Positions 52,891 through 62,246 of a stretch of DNA of 64,000 nt are shown one piece after another. Position 1 is the first letter of the stretch, and each line of letters begins with the position of its first letter. Source of the DNA: Pseudomonas sp. EpS/L25 (GTDB taxonomy: Bacteria > Pseudomonadota > Gammaproteobacteria > Pseudomonadales > Pseudomonadaceae); the NCBI RefSeq assembly GCF_001512295.1, contig NZ_LNUP01000002.1, positions 1,180,263 through 1,244,262 on the forward strand, in the 5' to 3' direction. The notes below the pieces were generated by a model that was not told where the DNA came from, ran no database searches, and saw only the letters and a list, made by a program, of their open reading frames with translations. Position numbers and translations under genes: made by a program.

Positions 52891-54405
52891 TCACAGGGTT
52901 TGCCAATCCACGCTGGCCTCGAAGGCCGCGGCGGCCTGGTAGAGGATGCTCTCGGCGTAGTGCCGCCCCACCAGCATCGCGCCCACCGGCAGGCCGTCCA
53001 CGGTGCCGCAGGGCAGCGACAGGGCCGGATGTCCGGTGATGTCTTGGGGGGTGGTGTTGCCGATCATCTCGAAGGCACGGGCGACATACTCGGCCAGGGG
53101 AGCGTCCGGTGCCGGCAGCGGTTGGGCGACGATGGGCAGGGTGGGCAGCAGCAACAGGTCGTAGCGCTCCAGCACCCGGTCGTAGCCAGCCCGGGCCCGG
53201 CGGGCCAGGTTCTGCGCCTTGGCATAGAAACGCCCGCGATAGCGCTCGATCCCGTACTGACCAACGAACATGCACAGCTTGAGGGTCGGCGACAGGGCAT
53301 CGGCCTGTTCGCGCCAGGCGCCGTGGGCATCCAGCAGGCCGACGTCGTAGAGGCCCTTCCAGTTAAAGCCCATGCCATTCCCATGCATCATCTGGGCGGT
53401 GAGCCCCTCGCAGCCGATGGGCTGCCAGAGCGCGCCGGCCAGCAGGTGCTCGGGTATCGAGACTTCCTCGATCCTGGCCCCCAGGCCTTCCAGCCGAACG
53501 GCGGCATCACGCACCTTGGCCGCTACCCGTGGGTCCATGTTGGCCAGCTCGAAGCCCTCGCCGAGCAGCCCGATGCGCAGGCCTTCCACCCCACGTCCCA
53601 GTGCCTGGGTATAGGGTGTCACCTGGGGAGCATATTGGCGCGGATCGAGGCCATCGGCCCCGGCGATCACCTCCAGCATCAGGGCGTTGTCGGCCACGTT
53701 GGCGGTGATGGGGCCGAGGTGATCCACGGTCGCCTCGATGGGCATCGCCCCGGTGTAGGGCACCAGGCCATGGGTAGGCTTCATGCCATAGGTGCCGCAG
53801 AAGGCCGAGGGGATACGGATGGAGCCCCCCTGGTCGCCACCGATGGCCAGGTCCACCATCCCGGCGGCCACCAGGGCGGCGCTGCCGGAGGAAGAGCCGC
53901 CGGCACTGTAGCCATGTCGGCGTGGGTTGTGCACCGGCGCCGGGTCCGAGGTGTGGCTGCCGCCGGACAGGCAGAAGTGTTCGCAGGTGGCCTTGCCCAG
54001 GATGGTGGCGCCGGCTTCCAGCAGGCGGGTCACCACGGTGGCGTCATGGCTCGGTACGAAGCCTTCGAGGGTGGTGGAGCCGTTCATCATCGGCACCCCG
54101 GCCAGGGCGATGTTGTCCTTGAGCGCCACAGTGCGTCCGGCCAGCTTGCCCTCGGCGGCACCCTCGACTTCGGCCCGGTAGTACCAGGCGTTGAGTGGAT
54201 TTGCCGCCGCGCTGGGGCGATGCCCGGCCCCACGGGGGAAACGCACCGGCGGTATCTCGTCGGGCAGGTCGTCGATCAGGTCGTAGGCGTCGAAACTGGC
54301 CTGCATCAGCGCCAGGTAATCCTGCGCCTGGTCGGCGCTCAACTGCATGTGCAGGCGGCCGGCGAGGGCCTGGAGTTGGGCGGGAGTGGGGCGGGCTATG
54401 GCCAT
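52891..54405 (-). CDS. Amidase-signature amidase of the nitrile pathway
   Basis: Hydrolyses the amide made by nitrile hydratase to acid and ammonia; 504 residues. Ser-cisSer-Lys set: Lys in [19 protein letters not shown], Ser pair in [17 protein letters not shown] and [20 protein letters not shown]. The N-terminal helical extension ([20 protein letters not shown]) is typical of enantioselective amidases linked to nitrile hydratase. The ATG at 54405 has AAGGA upstream; the frame continues upstream without coding character. It lies between the outer-membrane protein and nthA. Confidence 0.94.
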   Translation of the reverse strand: MAIARPTPAQLQALAGRLHMQLSADQAQDYLALMQASFDAYDLIDDLPDEIPPVRFPRGAGHRPSAAANPLNAWYYRAEVEGAAEGKLAGRTVALKDNIALAGVPMMNGSTTLEGFVPSHDATVVTRLLEAGATILGKATCEHFCLSGGSHTSDPAPVHNPRRHGYSAGGSSSGSAALVAAGMVDLAIGGDQGGSIRIPSAFCGTYGMKPTHGLVPYTGAMPIEATVDHLGPITANVADNALMLEVIAGADGLDPRQYAPQVTPYTQALGRGVEGLRIGLLGEGFELANMDPRVAAKVRDAAVRLEGLGARIEEVSIPEHLLAGALWQPIGCEGLTAQMMHGNGMGFNWKGLYDVGLLDAHGAWREQADALSPTLKLCMFVGQYGIERYRGRFYAKAQNLARRARAGYDRVLERYDLLLLPTLPIVAQPLPAPDAPLAEYVARAFEMIGNTTPQDITGHPALSLPCGTVDGLPVGAMLVGRHYAESILYQAAAAFEASVDWQTL

Positions 54406-54521
54406 GGAAGGATTTCCTTTGTCGAACCACCGAAGCGGCTGGGTGTTGAGGCCAGGCTGGCTGAGATCAGTCACCCTGGCGTGGTGGCGAGCACGGGCCG
54501 TCTGTTGCCGTCAGCCCGGCG

Positions 54522-55391
54522 CTAGAACACACGGGCGTAGCGCAGATTCAGACGGAAGTCCTCGCGAGTCCCGTTCTCCACCTTGAGATCGCGACCCAGC
54601 TGCAGCTGGAGCTGGTCCTTCGCCGTGAAGAACTTGGTGGCGGTGAAGCGGGCGTTGGTGGTCTCTTGCCGATCGTCCTGGTCCACGCCAGCGATGCGGT
54701 TCTCACCACCCCAGTTGTGGCCGAGGCCCACGGCGAGCGACGAGGTCGCATCGGGCATGTAACGCACCATGGCCTGGGCGCCGTAGGAGACGTCCTGCTC
54801 GCGGCGTACCGAGGCGCTACCGTAGTCATCGTTGTCGCCATACCAGATGCTGTCGCCGACTAGGTCGACGGCCCAGTGCTCGTTGAAGTGCTTGATGTAG
54901 GCGGCCTGCAGGTCGACCTTCCAGCGGTTCTCGCCGAAGTTGAGGCCATCGTTCCGGTCGTAGCTGCCGACCGGTACATAGAGGTAGGCGGTGGCGCTGA
55001 GCGTGTCTCGTGCGTCGTTCAGGCGATACTTGATGGGCGCGGTCAGGATCAGATCGCCGATACCCGTGGTACTGCCCAGCGCCGAGGCGTCACCGCGCCC
55101 TTGCAGGTGGCCGAAGGGCAGCAGGAACTGGGGGTCGACGGTGATACGGTCGGTCAGTTGGTAGACGTGCAATAGGCGCAGGATGCTCACGTTCGACGTC
55201 AGGTCGAAGTCCGAACTCGTCTTGTGTCCCTTCGCATAGAGGGCATCCGTCGTTGCGTACTGGTAATAGAGGACGCCAATGGTGGCGCCGCTGGGATACT
55301 GTTCGTAGTCTCCCGGTGCCACCTCTACCGCAGTGGCGGACAGCGACGTCAGTACGCTGGCGAGAGTCAGGGAATAACGGACGGCTTTCAT
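54522..55391 (-). CDS. Outer-membrane channel, Phenol_MetA_deg/transporter family
   Basis: A 289-residue outer-membrane protein with a signal peptide (VRYSLTLASVLTSLSATA). The mature part is a beta barrel with alternating polar/aromatic strands (IGVLYYQYATTDALYAKGHK, LSATAYLYVPVGSYDRNDGL, NEHWAVDLVGDSIWYGDNDD) and ends in VF after aromatic-rich strands (RLNLRYARVF). This family occurs beside genes for catabolism of hydrophobic compounds. In this operon it probably admits the aldoxime or nitrile through the outer membrane. Confidence 0.85.
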   Translation of the reverse strand: MKAVRYSLTLASVLTSLSATAVEVAPGDYEQYPSGATIGVLYYQYATTDALYAKGHKTSSDFDLTSNVSILRLLHVYQLTDRITVDPQFLLPFGHLQGRGDASALGSTTGIGDLILTAPIKYRLNDARDTLSATAYLYVPVGSYDRNDGLNFGENRWKVDLQAAYIKHFNEHWAVDLVGDSIWYGDNDDYGSASVRREQDVSYGAQAMVRYMPDATSSLAVGLGHNWGGENRIAGVDQDDRQETTNARFTATKFFTAKDQLQLQLGRDLKVENGTREDFRLNLRYARVF

Positions 55392-55467
55392 GGCGAAGTT
55401 CCTTTTTCGGGCAAGGGAGTCCCTCGTCTGCACGAGGCAGACGGGGCTCAAGGCGTCAGGGTTTTCG

Positions 55468-56523
55468 TTAAGGCGTCGGGCGCTTGGCGTCGCGCAGCAT
55501 TCCCGTGGCGGGGTGACAGTTGATGTACTCGAATTGCTGGCTATTGCCGTCCGAGACCGACACCTCGTGGTACAGCCGCAGCTTGGAAAGGCCGCCGATC
55601 ACCCGGAAGAAGGTGGTGAAGATGCGCAGGTGGGTCGGATGGGATTCCGCCCAGCGCTCCAGCTTGTCCAGTGAGCGCCAGTGGCCGATGTCGTAGGCGA
55701 TGTCCAGCAGGTTGCCGTCCAGGTCGATGTTGCGCACGAACCTGTTGCTGTAGCAGCCGAGCGCCTGGCCTTCATCGCGCAGGAAATCCATGCCCGCCTG
55801 CAGTGGCGGCAGCAATTCGTTGAAGTAGATATCGCGCTCCTCCTGGCCGGCCTCGACCCAGTCCTGGCCGGAGCGGATCAGCGTCAGGTTGTCGTGGCCG
55901 CGGATCACCACCCGGCCGCCCTGCTGGGGATCGCCGGAGATCACCTGCAACTCGGCGTCGGGCTGCATCCAGCTGGTCTGGGAGACCGGGAAGCGATCCC
56001 GCGCCGAGCCCCAGTAGCCGTGCTCCTGGATATCGCCGCTGATGCCATCCATGAGGGCGCCGACGCCGGGCAGCTCCTCCGTGAAGGCATACAGCGTCTC
56101 GAATTGCTCGGCCCGCGGCGCTATCACCTCGCGGAAGTAGCCCAGGTCCTCGTGCAGCCGTGCATCGGCGGCCCACCAGTCGGCTATCGCGGGCGAACGC
56201 AGCCAGCGACAGTAGGCTGCGGGATCGCGCCAGTAGCCCACCACGATGAAGTTGCCATAGCCCTGGGCATCTTCGTGATAGGTGAGGTCGTGATTGCCGG
56301 GGCCTTCGGTGCCCGCGAAGCTGGCGACCAGGGTCCGTAGTGCTTCTAGTGCCGCGGCGCGCCGCTCCGGGCGGAACTGCACGCCGAGGTAGGCCATGAC
56401 GACCTGGGTGAGATCCTCGTTGGCACGGGCGACGAACATGGGGTAGGGCGGTTCGTATTCATCATGCACGCGACGACTCAGGGTACGGGGGCACTGCAGG
56501 TGCTTGGCGATGGCGGATTCCAT
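55468..56523 (-). CDS. oxd: Aldoxime dehydratase (haem enzyme)
   Basis: Dehydrates aldoximes to nitriles; 351 residues, the usual length. Family blocks are clear: MESAIAKHLQCPRTLSRRV, EQFETLYAFTEELPGVGALM, QEHGYWGSARDRFPVSQTSW, VIRGHDNLTLIRSGQDW, YDIGHWRSLDKLERWAESHP and the proximal His region LRLYHEVSVSDGNSQQFEYI. The haem ligand in characterised enzymes is a His in the last block. GAGGAG precedes the ATG at 56523. It heads the main leftward operon or follows a small upstream frame, facing an AraC-type regulator. Confidence 0.96.
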   Translation of the reverse strand: MESAIAKHLQCPRTLSRRVHDEYEPPYPMFVARANEDLTQVVMAYLGVQFRPERRAAALEALRTLVASFAGTEGPGNHDLTYHEDAQGYGNFIVVGYWRDPAAYCRWLRSPAIADWWAADARLHEDLGYFREVIAPRAEQFETLYAFTEELPGVGALMDGISGDIQEHGYWGSARDRFPVSQTSWMQPDAELQVISGDPQQGGRVVIRGHDNLTLIRSGQDWVEAGQEERDIYFNELLPPLQAGMDFLRDEGQALGCYSNRFVRNIDLDGNLLDIAYDIGHWRSLDKLERWAESHPTHLRIFTTFFRVIGGLSKLRLYHEVSVSDGNSQQFEYINCHPATGMLRDAKRPTP

Positions 56524-56556
56524 GGCGAACTCCTCGAAACACGGCTGGACGGGGTG

Positions 56557-56709
56557 TTACCGGCGAAGGCTTGCTCGGCAACTCAGGCACAGCACCAGGT
56601 GCTGCCAGGCCGTTACGATCAGTAGCGCCAGGGCTTCTTCAGCCACCGGTTCACCGGGATGGGCAGCGGCCCATTCGGCGGTGGAAAGAACGGGAGCGGT
56701 GTTGATCAT
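56557..56709 (-). CDS. Possible 50-residue protein upstream of the aldoxime dehydratase
   Basis: A 50-codon frame (MINTAPVLSTAEWAAAHPGE, then PVAEEALALLIVTAWQH, LVLCLSCRASLRR) from ATG at 56709 to TAA at 56557, 33 bases before the dehydratase ATG. It has a moderate ribosome-binding site (CAGGTACCGAG), a hydrophobic central helix and one CxxC-like pair (CLSC). It may be a small protein or a leader peptide. I do not recognise it; high-GC sequence gives many chance frames. Confidence 0.4.
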   Translation of the reverse strand: MINTAPVLSTAEWAAAHPGEPVAEEALALLIVTAWQHLVLCLSCRASLRR

Positions 56710-57064
56710 CTCGGTACCTGCGGCGCTGGGCTTCGCTTGGTAGCCAAGGTAAGGCGCAGCCGTCTGTCCGGCTTGTTCCAGCTGGACAGGTGCTTGACTG
56801 GGAGGGACAGCGATGAGGAGCAGCGGTGGTCTGCACCAGCGCGGAACGGCGGAGAGGGGCCCTGCATGCATTGGGTGCGGCGCCAGTCGTGGCTGGACGG
56901 ACGCCAGAGTCGATTGCCGGTCCGCCTGGCAGCGTGCCGACCGCGCTGCCGGCGGAGCGCGGTGCGCCGAGGCAACAGCGCCGAGCTGTCTAGCCTGAGC
57001 GTGGCATGGTTGTTGCCCAATCTCGTCAGCAAAGGATCGGTTGGTCACAACGAGGATGAGCAGC
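56710..57064. promoter_or_regulatory. Divergent control region between aldoxime operon and AraC regulator
   Basis: Non-coding 355 bases. CTGTCC (56764-56769) and GGACAG (56784-56789) form an inverted repeat with 14 bases between centres of the arms, a candidate operator. AraC-type activators usually bind such regions, so the divergent AraC protein probably acts here. No sigma-70 or sigma-54 box could be assigned with confidence. Confidence 0.4.
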
Positions 57065-57994
57065 ATGGCTAGCACGAGCTACTCCACTCTGGTCGTTTCC
57101 GTCGAACGGCGCTTCGAATACTGGAAGGAAGTGGTCTGCCGGCATTGCATCCCGGCGTCCAGCCGGCCCGACTCCGGTCTGGACTTCGACGCCCGGCTCC
57201 AGGTCACGCCGCTGGGTTTGCTGGACGTCTGTACGCTGTCCGCACCCTTGCATCATTGGCGCCGGAGCGCCAATCACCTGCGCAACGGTCCCGATGACGA
57301 CCTCTGGCTCGGCTTCAGCCAGGCCGGGCATGGGCAATTGGAACAGGGCGGACGGCAGGCGGTATTGGCACCGAATCGCCTGTTTCTCTACGACGCCGAT
57401 CAGGCCTTCGATTTCAGCCTTGGCGGCGACAACCGCCTGGTGCGTATTCCGCGCTACCTGCTCAGTACCCGGTTACCGGGCGTGGAGCGGCTCACTGCCA
57501 CGGTGCTCGACGAAGCGCGCCCGGGCATCGTGCCGCTGCGGGAAATGCTGCGCCAGGCCGCCGATGGCTCGCCGGCACTGGAAGACGAAACCTACGCCCT
57601 GCGTTTCTCCCAAACCCTGCTCGACTTGCTGGTGCTGAGCCTCGAACTGCAGGGTTCGGAGCGGGCCGTGGCCGAGCGGGATCTCTATCCTCGCCTGATG
57701 AACCATGTCCTGCGGCATCTGAGCGACCCGCAACTCAGCCTGGAGAGCGTTGCCCAGGCGCACCACGTCTCCACCCGCACCGTTACCCGCGCTTTCGCCC
57801 GTCACCAGAAAACCCTGATGAGCGTGATTCTCCAGGAGCGGCTCCTGGCCAGCCGCCAGGCCATGGAGCAGGGACGTTGCCGCAGCGTGTCCCAGGCGGC
57901 ACTGGATTTCGGCTTTTCCGACTTCTCACATTTCAGCCGTGCCTTTCGCAAAGCCTTTGGGGTCGCGCCCCACTCATTGCTACAGCGGCACTGA
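57065..57994 (+). CDS. AraC-family regulator of the aldoxime/nitrile operon
   Basis: A 309-residue regulator. The N-terminal ligand-binding domain is of the AraC_binding_2 type (VVSVERRFEYWKEVVCRHCI, DDDLWLGFSQAGHGQLEQGG). The C-terminal HTH pair is SLESVAQAHHVSTRTVTRAF and SVSQAALDFGFSDFSHFSRA, ending FGVAPHSLLQ. The ATG at 57065 has GAGGATGAG upstream. Being divergent from oxd and resembling OxdR/NitR-type activators in layout, it most likely activates the cluster in response to an aldoxime or nitrile. That role is inferred. Confidence 0.9.
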   Translation: MASTSYSTLVVSVERRFEYWKEVVCRHCIPASSRPDSGLDFDARLQVTPLGLLDVCTLSAPLHHWRRSANHLRNGPDDDLWLGFSQAGHGQLEQGGRQAVLAPNRLFLYDADQAFDFSLGGDNRLVRIPRYLLSTRLPGVERLTATVLDEARPGIVPLREMLRQAADGSPALEDETYALRFSQTLLDLLVLSLELQGSERAVAERDLYPRLMNHVLRHLSDPQLSLESVAQAHHVSTRTVTRAFARHQKTLMSVILQERLLASRQAMEQGRCRSVSQAALDFGFSDFSHFSRAFRKAFGVAPHSLLQRH

Positions 57995-58000
57995 GGCGCC

Positions 58001-58246
58001 CTAGCGCTCATCCCCCCGCATGCCCGGCCGATAGGCCGAGTGATACCCCAGGCCGACGAACACTGCGCCGCCGACCAGATTGCCGAGGAACACCGCGGCA
58101 GGGTTGGGCAGCAGCTGCGCCCAGCCGAGTGTGCCGGCGAAGACCGCGGTGGGCAGGATGAACATGTTCGCCAACACGTGCTGGAAGCCGAGGGCGATGA
58201 AGGCACCCGCGAGAAATCCCCATACCGGCAGATTACCGATGGACAG
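58001..58246 (-). pseudogene. C-terminal remnant of a formate/nitrite transporter
   Basis: Reading leftward, about 82 codons match the C-terminal third of the FNT family: LSIGNLPVWGFLAGAFIALG, FQHVLANMFILPTAVFAG, PNPAAVFLGNLVGGAVFVGL and a tail HSAYRPGMRGDER. The motif (H/Q)HxxANM and the NLxGGAVFVG end are diagnostic. Everything upstream, roughly 190 residues with the pore, is gone; homology stops near 58250. It is convergent with the AraC gene, 6 bases apart. It marks where acquired sequence meets an older gene. Confidence 0.8.
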
Positions 58247-58550
58247 CCGGCCTGGACGGCCAGGAGCGCGATTTCCTTGGGGTATTGGACTCGGGGAGGG
58301 AGGGGCGTGGACTCCCGGAGGTCACGAACGGTGCCGCCAGGCGCCTCCGTCTATGGCGCTCATGGCTAAATGATATGACTACAAAGGGCTGCCGCTGGTC
58401 GGCGAATTTGCAAAATTCGTGACGCCACCGCTTTGCCGGCCGTAGCTTTGCGGCCACAATCTCGAAACTACTTTAAGTTCACTCGCGTCTCTGGCTCTGG
58501 CCGGGGCGCCGGATTCCTCCGTCCTCCGGTTCGCCGATGGGAAACTTTGC
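58247..58550. other. Non-coding stretch, nothing supported
   Basis: About 300 bases between the transporter remnant and the next gene. Reading frames on either strand lack coding character. The promoter of the downstream OmpA-like gene must lie here; ACTTTAAGTTCA near 58470 is AT-rich but no box is convincing. Confidence 0.5.
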
Positions 58551-59396
58551 ATGAAGCTGATCAAATCCACCACCCTGATTCTCTGCCTGGGCGTGTCCGC
58601 CTGCAGTTCGTTCCAAGGCCAGGACGCCCAGACCCAGGCCGCCGCCAAGCCGGGCGATGCCCACTCCACCACCGCTGCCAGCGGCGGTCACTGGTGGTGG
58701 CCCTTCGGCGCTGACGACAAGCCTGCCGAGCCGGCCAAGCCGGTCGCCAACACGGTCGAAGCCAAGCCTGAACCCAAGGCCTTGGCCAAGGCAACGGCGG
58801 CCAAGCCCGCGCCTGCCACTGCCGCCGACGAGAAAGCCACCCATTGGTGGTGGCCGTTCGGGAGCGAGGATGCCAAGCCGGTCGCCAAGGCCGAGGAACT
58901 CAAGCCGGTGCCGGTCAAGGTCAGCAAGGCCTGGCTGGACGAGCACGAGCAGAAGCTGCGCGTCGCCGTGGCCGGCAGCAACGTCAAGGTCGAACGCCGC
59001 GACGATGCGCTGGTGCTGGTGACGCCGGTGGACGGCTCCTTCAACCCGGATCGCGCCGAGATGCTGCTGCCGGTGATGCTCGGCCCGCTGTCCCGTTCGG
59101 CCAAGTCGGTCAGCGTCGACGAGGACAGCGCGGTGATCGTGCTCGGCTTCAGCGACAGCAGCGGCGCCGCGGCGCTCAACGACAAGATCAGCCTGCAGCG
59201 TGCCCAGGCGGTGGCGGCGATCTTCCGTCTCAGCGGCTACAGCGGCAATCGCCTGATCGTGCGGGGCCTGGCCGCCGCCCATCCGCGCGCCGACAACGCC
59301 ACCGCCGCAGGCCGTGCCGCCAATCGTCGCGTCGAGGTACTGATCCAGCCGCGCGCCACCGTGCTGGCCAGCCTGCAGTCCTTGGCCCAGCGATAG
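58551..59396 (+). CDS. OmpA-family lipoprotein with twin WWWPFG motifs
   Basis: A 281-residue lipoprotein (lipobox LCLGVSAC). The N-terminal region to about residue 115 is Ala/Pro/Lys-rich and holds two copies of HWWWPFG followed by acidic residues (GADD and GSED), about 50 residues apart. The C-terminal domain is OmpA-like (FNPDRAEMLLPVMLGPLSRS, IVLGFSDSSGAAALNDKISL, AGRAANRRVEVLI), though its second peptidoglycan motif is less standard than in OprF. It probably links envelope layers. ATG at 58551. Confidence 0.85.
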   Translation: MKLIKSTTLILCLGVSACSSFQGQDAQTQAAAKPGDAHSTTAASGGHWWWPFGADDKPAEPAKPVANTVEAKPEPKALAKATAAKPAPATAADEKATHWWWPFGSEDAKPVAKAEELKPVPVKVSKAWLDEHEQKLRVAVAGSNVKVERRDDALVLVTPVDGSFNPDRAEMLLPVMLGPLSRSAKSVSVDEDSAVIVLGFSDSSGAAALNDKISLQRAQAVAAIFRLSGYSGNRLIVRGLAAAHPRADNATAAGRAANRRVEVLIQPRATVLASLQSLAQR

Positions 59397-59479
59397 ATCG
59401 GCAAAGCTTGTCCTGGAGCAGGCGAGCGGGGCGGGACTTGGTTAAGCTAGGTCGCTGACGATCCACGTTGGAGACCACC

Positions 59480-60127
59480 ATGTCACCGTCCCTCGCCGAT
59501 ATGCGTCGCGACTACACCCGCGACGGCCTGACCGAACAGCAGGCACCCGCCGATCCCTATGCCCTCTTCGGCCAGTGGTTCGAAGAGGCGGTACGCACCG
59601 AGCAGCCCCCCGTCGAAGCCAATGCCTGCTGGCTCGCCACCGTCGATGACGAAGGGCAACCCCACTGCCGCGTACTGCTGCTCAAGGGCGTCGATGCCCA
59701 GGGCTTCGTCTTCTACACCAACTACGACAGCGCCAAGGGCCAGCAACTGGCCAGCCAGCCGCGTGCCGCCATGACCTTCTTCTGGCCGGCGCTGGAGCGC
59801 CAGGTACGCATCGAGGGGCTGGTGGAGCGGGTATCCGCCGAGGAATCCGACGCCTACTACCGGGTAAGACCGCTGGGCAGCCGCCTGGGCGCCTGGGCGT
59901 CGCCGCAGAGCGAGGCCATCGCCGATCGCCATGCACTGGAGCAACGCCTGGCCGAGGTGCAGCAGCGCTTCGCCGACGGCGAGCCCAGCCGGCCACCGTT
60001 CTGGGGGGGCTATCGCCTCAAGCCCCAGCGCATCGAATTCTGGCAGGGCCGCTCCAGCCGACTCCACGATCGACTGGACTACCAGCGCGTCGGCAATGAG
60101 TGGCATCGCCAGCGCTTGGCACCTTAA
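59480..60127 (+). CDS. pdxH: Pyridoxine/pyridoxamine 5'-phosphate oxidase
   Basis: FMN enzyme that makes pyridoxal 5'-phosphate, last step of vitamin B6 synthesis and salvage; 215 residues. Motifs: [60 protein letters not shown], and the C-terminal signature [20 protein letters not shown] with RLAP at the end. The ATG at 59480 has GGAG upstream; an in-frame TTG four codons earlier is not needed. Core gene. Confidence 0.97.
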   Translation: MSPSLADMRRDYTRDGLTEQQAPADPYALFGQWFEEAVRTEQPPVEANACWLATVDDEGQPHCRVLLLKGVDAQGFVFYTNYDSAKGQQLASQPRAAMTFFWPALERQVRIEGLVERVSAEESDAYYRVRPLGSRLGAWASPQSEAIADRHALEQRLAEVQQRFADGEPSRPPFWGGYRLKPQRIEFWQGRSSRLHDRLDYQRVGNEWHRQRLAP

Positions 60128-60260
60128 GGCGTTCGCAAGGTACCCTAGCTACAGTCGCCGGAAACCTCCCCGGGTGCCCTGGGTCAAGGATAGTAGCGAT
60201 CCGCGGCCCAGACTCGTCGGGCGCGGCTTTCGGTCTTTCAACTGCCTTCGGAGTAGCTCC

Positions 60261-60725
60261 ATGAACAGAATCCTTCAACTTGCCGCCTCCCTGACCGCCG
60301 TCGCCCTGCTGGCCGGTTGCGCCTCCGACCAGTCCGGCGACGTCTATTCGCGCGACGAGGCCCGCCAGGTCCAGACCGTACGCACCGGCACCATCACCGC
60401 CCTGCGCCCGGTCACCATCGAGGGCACCAAGTCGCCCGTCGGCGCCGGTGCCGGTGCCGTGGTGGGTGGCATCGGCGGCAGTGCCATCGGTGGCGGCCGC
60501 GGCAGCTTCGTCACCGCCATCATCGGTGCCGTGGCCGGTGGCCTGCTGGGTGCGGCGACCGAAGAGGGCTTCACCAAGGCCAACGGCGTCGAGATCACCG
60601 TGAAGGAAGACGATGGCGGCACCCGTGCCTATGTGCAGGCGGTGAACAAGGGCGAGATGTTCCGCGTCGGCGAACGGGTACGCATCATGACCGTCAACGG
60701 CACCAGCCGCGTCGCGCCCAACTGA
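60261..60725 (+). CDS. SlyB-like glycine-zipper outer-membrane lipoprotein
   Basis: A 154-residue lipoprotein (lipobox VALLAGC). Two glycine-zipper stretches (GAGAGAVVGGIGGSAIGGGR and AIIGAVAGGLLGAATEEGFT) form the Rick_17kDa/2TM region, followed by a beta-rich tail (VEITVKEDDGGTRAYVQAVN, RVGERVRIMTVNGTSRV). This is the SlyB/PcpA order. GGAG lies about 9 bases before the ATG. It probably stabilises the outer membrane. It precedes a hairpin terminator. Confidence 0.92.
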   Translation: MNRILQLAASLTAVALLAGCASDQSGDVYSRDEARQVQTVRTGTITALRPVTIEGTKSPVGAGAGAVVGGIGGSAIGGGRGSFVTAIIGAVAGGLLGAATEEGFTKANGVEITVKEDDGGTRAYVQAVNKGEMFRVGERVRIMTVNGTSRVAPN

Positions 60726-60819
60726 GCCCTGGGCCGGTCTGCGGGGTTGACCCAGGTCGTCACCTTCCAGACGAAGTCGCGGACGTAGCCGTCCGGGTAC
60801 GTCCCTTGCCCTTCCAGAG

Positions 60820-60857
60820 CGGGCGTCCGAATCGCTAGACTGCGAGTCGGACGCCCG
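60820..60857 (+). terminator. Hairpin terminator before the aru operon
   Basis: CGGGCGTCCGA (60820-60830) pairs with TCGGACGCCCG (60847-60857) and is followed by TTTG. The T-run is short, so it may be partial or bidirectional. Confidence 0.6.
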
Positions 60858-60963
60858 TTTGCGTGTTCGCCCGTAAATAGTTGTCGCCTGGGCGCAATGC
60901 CGCACCCGAGGCTCGTCCTACAATCCCTTTCAGCGACCGCCGTGATCGGCAGGAGAAACCTCG

Positions 60964-62184
60964 ATGTCCGCTTCTCAACCCAATGTGCAACGCGCCGCCT
61001 TCGATGAGGTGATGGTTCCGACCTACGCCCCTGCCGCGTTCATTCCGGTGCGAGGAGAGGGCTCTCGTGTCTGGGACCAGGCCGGGCGTGAATACGTCGA
61101 CTTCGCCGGCGGCATCGCCGTCAGCGCCCTGGGGCACGGTCACGCCGCGCTCGTCCAGGCGCTGACCGAGCAAGCCAACAAGCTCTGGCACGTGTCCAAC
61201 ATCTACACCAACGAACCCGCCCTGCGCCTGGCGCGCAAGCTGGTGGACCATACCTTCGCCGACCGCGTCTTCTTCGCCAACTCCGGCGCCGAAGCCAACG
61301 AGGCGGCCTGCAAGCTGGCCCGGCGCTACGGCCACGACGTCAGCGGCGGCAGCCGCTACGAGATCGTCGCCGCCACCAACAGCTTCCACGGGCGGACCCT
61401 GTTCACCGTCAGCGTCGGTGGCCAGCCCAAGTATTCCGATGGCTTCGGTCCCAAGATCGAAGGCATCCGCCATGTGCCCTACAACGACCTGGCCGCCCTC
61501 GAAGCCGTGGTCTCGGACAAGACCTGCGCGGTCATCCTCGAACCCATCCAGGGCGAGGGCGGCGTGCTGCCGGCCGACCAGGCCTACCTCGAAGGCGCTC
61601 GGCGCCTGTGCGACGCCCATGGCGCCCTGCTGATCTTCGACGAGGTGCAGAGCGGGGTGGGCCGCAGCGGCCACCTCTATGCCTACCAGCACTACGGCGT
61701 GGTACCGGACATCCTCACCAGCGCCAAGAGCCTCGGCGGTGGTTTCCCGCTGGCGGCGATGCTGACCACCGAGAAGGTCGCCCAACACTTCAGCGCTGGC
61801 GTGCACGGCAGTACCTACGGTGGCAATCCGCTGGGGTGCGCCGTGGGCGCCGCGCTGCTCGACATCGTCGCCACGCCGGATACCCTGGCCGGCGTCGCCG
61901 CCCGCCACGAGCGCTTCGTCGCCGGCCTCGAGCGCCTCAACGCCCGCTATGGCCTGTTCCAGCAGGTACGGGGCCTGGGTCTGCTGCTCGGGGCCGTGCT
62001 CAACGACGCCTGGAAGGGGCGCGCCAAGGATATCGTCACCGCTGCCAACGAAGAGGGCCTGATGATCCTCCAGGCCGGTCCGGACGTGCTGCGTATAGCG
62101 CCGAGCCTGATCATCCCCGAGGCGGACATCGACGAAGGCCTGGCGCGGCTGGATCGCGCCCTGGCGCGCCTCACCCAAGGCTAA
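60964..62184 (+). CDS. aruC: Succinylornithine/acetylornithine transaminase
   Basis: PLP enzyme of 406 residues in arginine catabolism by the succinyltransferase pathway; also acts as ArgD in synthesis. Motifs: [58 protein letters not shown], and the Schiff-base Lys in [20 protein letters not shown] precedes the ATG. First gene of the operon aruC-aruF-aruG. The aruG end and aruD, aruB, aruE expected further right are outside the window. Confidence 0.96.
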   Translation: MSASQPNVQRAAFDEVMVPTYAPAAFIPVRGEGSRVWDQAGREYVDFAGGIAVSALGHGHAALVQALTEQANKLWHVSNIYTNEPALRLARKLVDHTFADRVFFANSGAEANEAACKLARRYGHDVSGGSRYEIVAATNSFHGRTLFTVSVGGQPKYSDGFGPKIEGIRHVPYNDLAALEAVVSDKTCAVILEPIQGEGGVLPADQAYLEGARRLCDAHGALLIFDEVQSGVGRSGHLYAYQHYGVVPDILTSAKSLGGGFPLAAMLTTEKVAQHFSAGVHGSTYGGNPLGCAVGAALLDIVATPDTLAGVAARHERFVAGLERLNARYGLFQQVRGLGLLLGAVLNDAWKGRAKDIVTAANEEGLMILQAGPDVLRIAPSLIIPEADIDEGLARLDRALARLTQG

Positions 62185-62246
62185 TCTCCGGACGCGGGAC
62201 GCGTACCGCTGGCATCCAGGGATGGATCCGTACACAAGGAGTTCTC

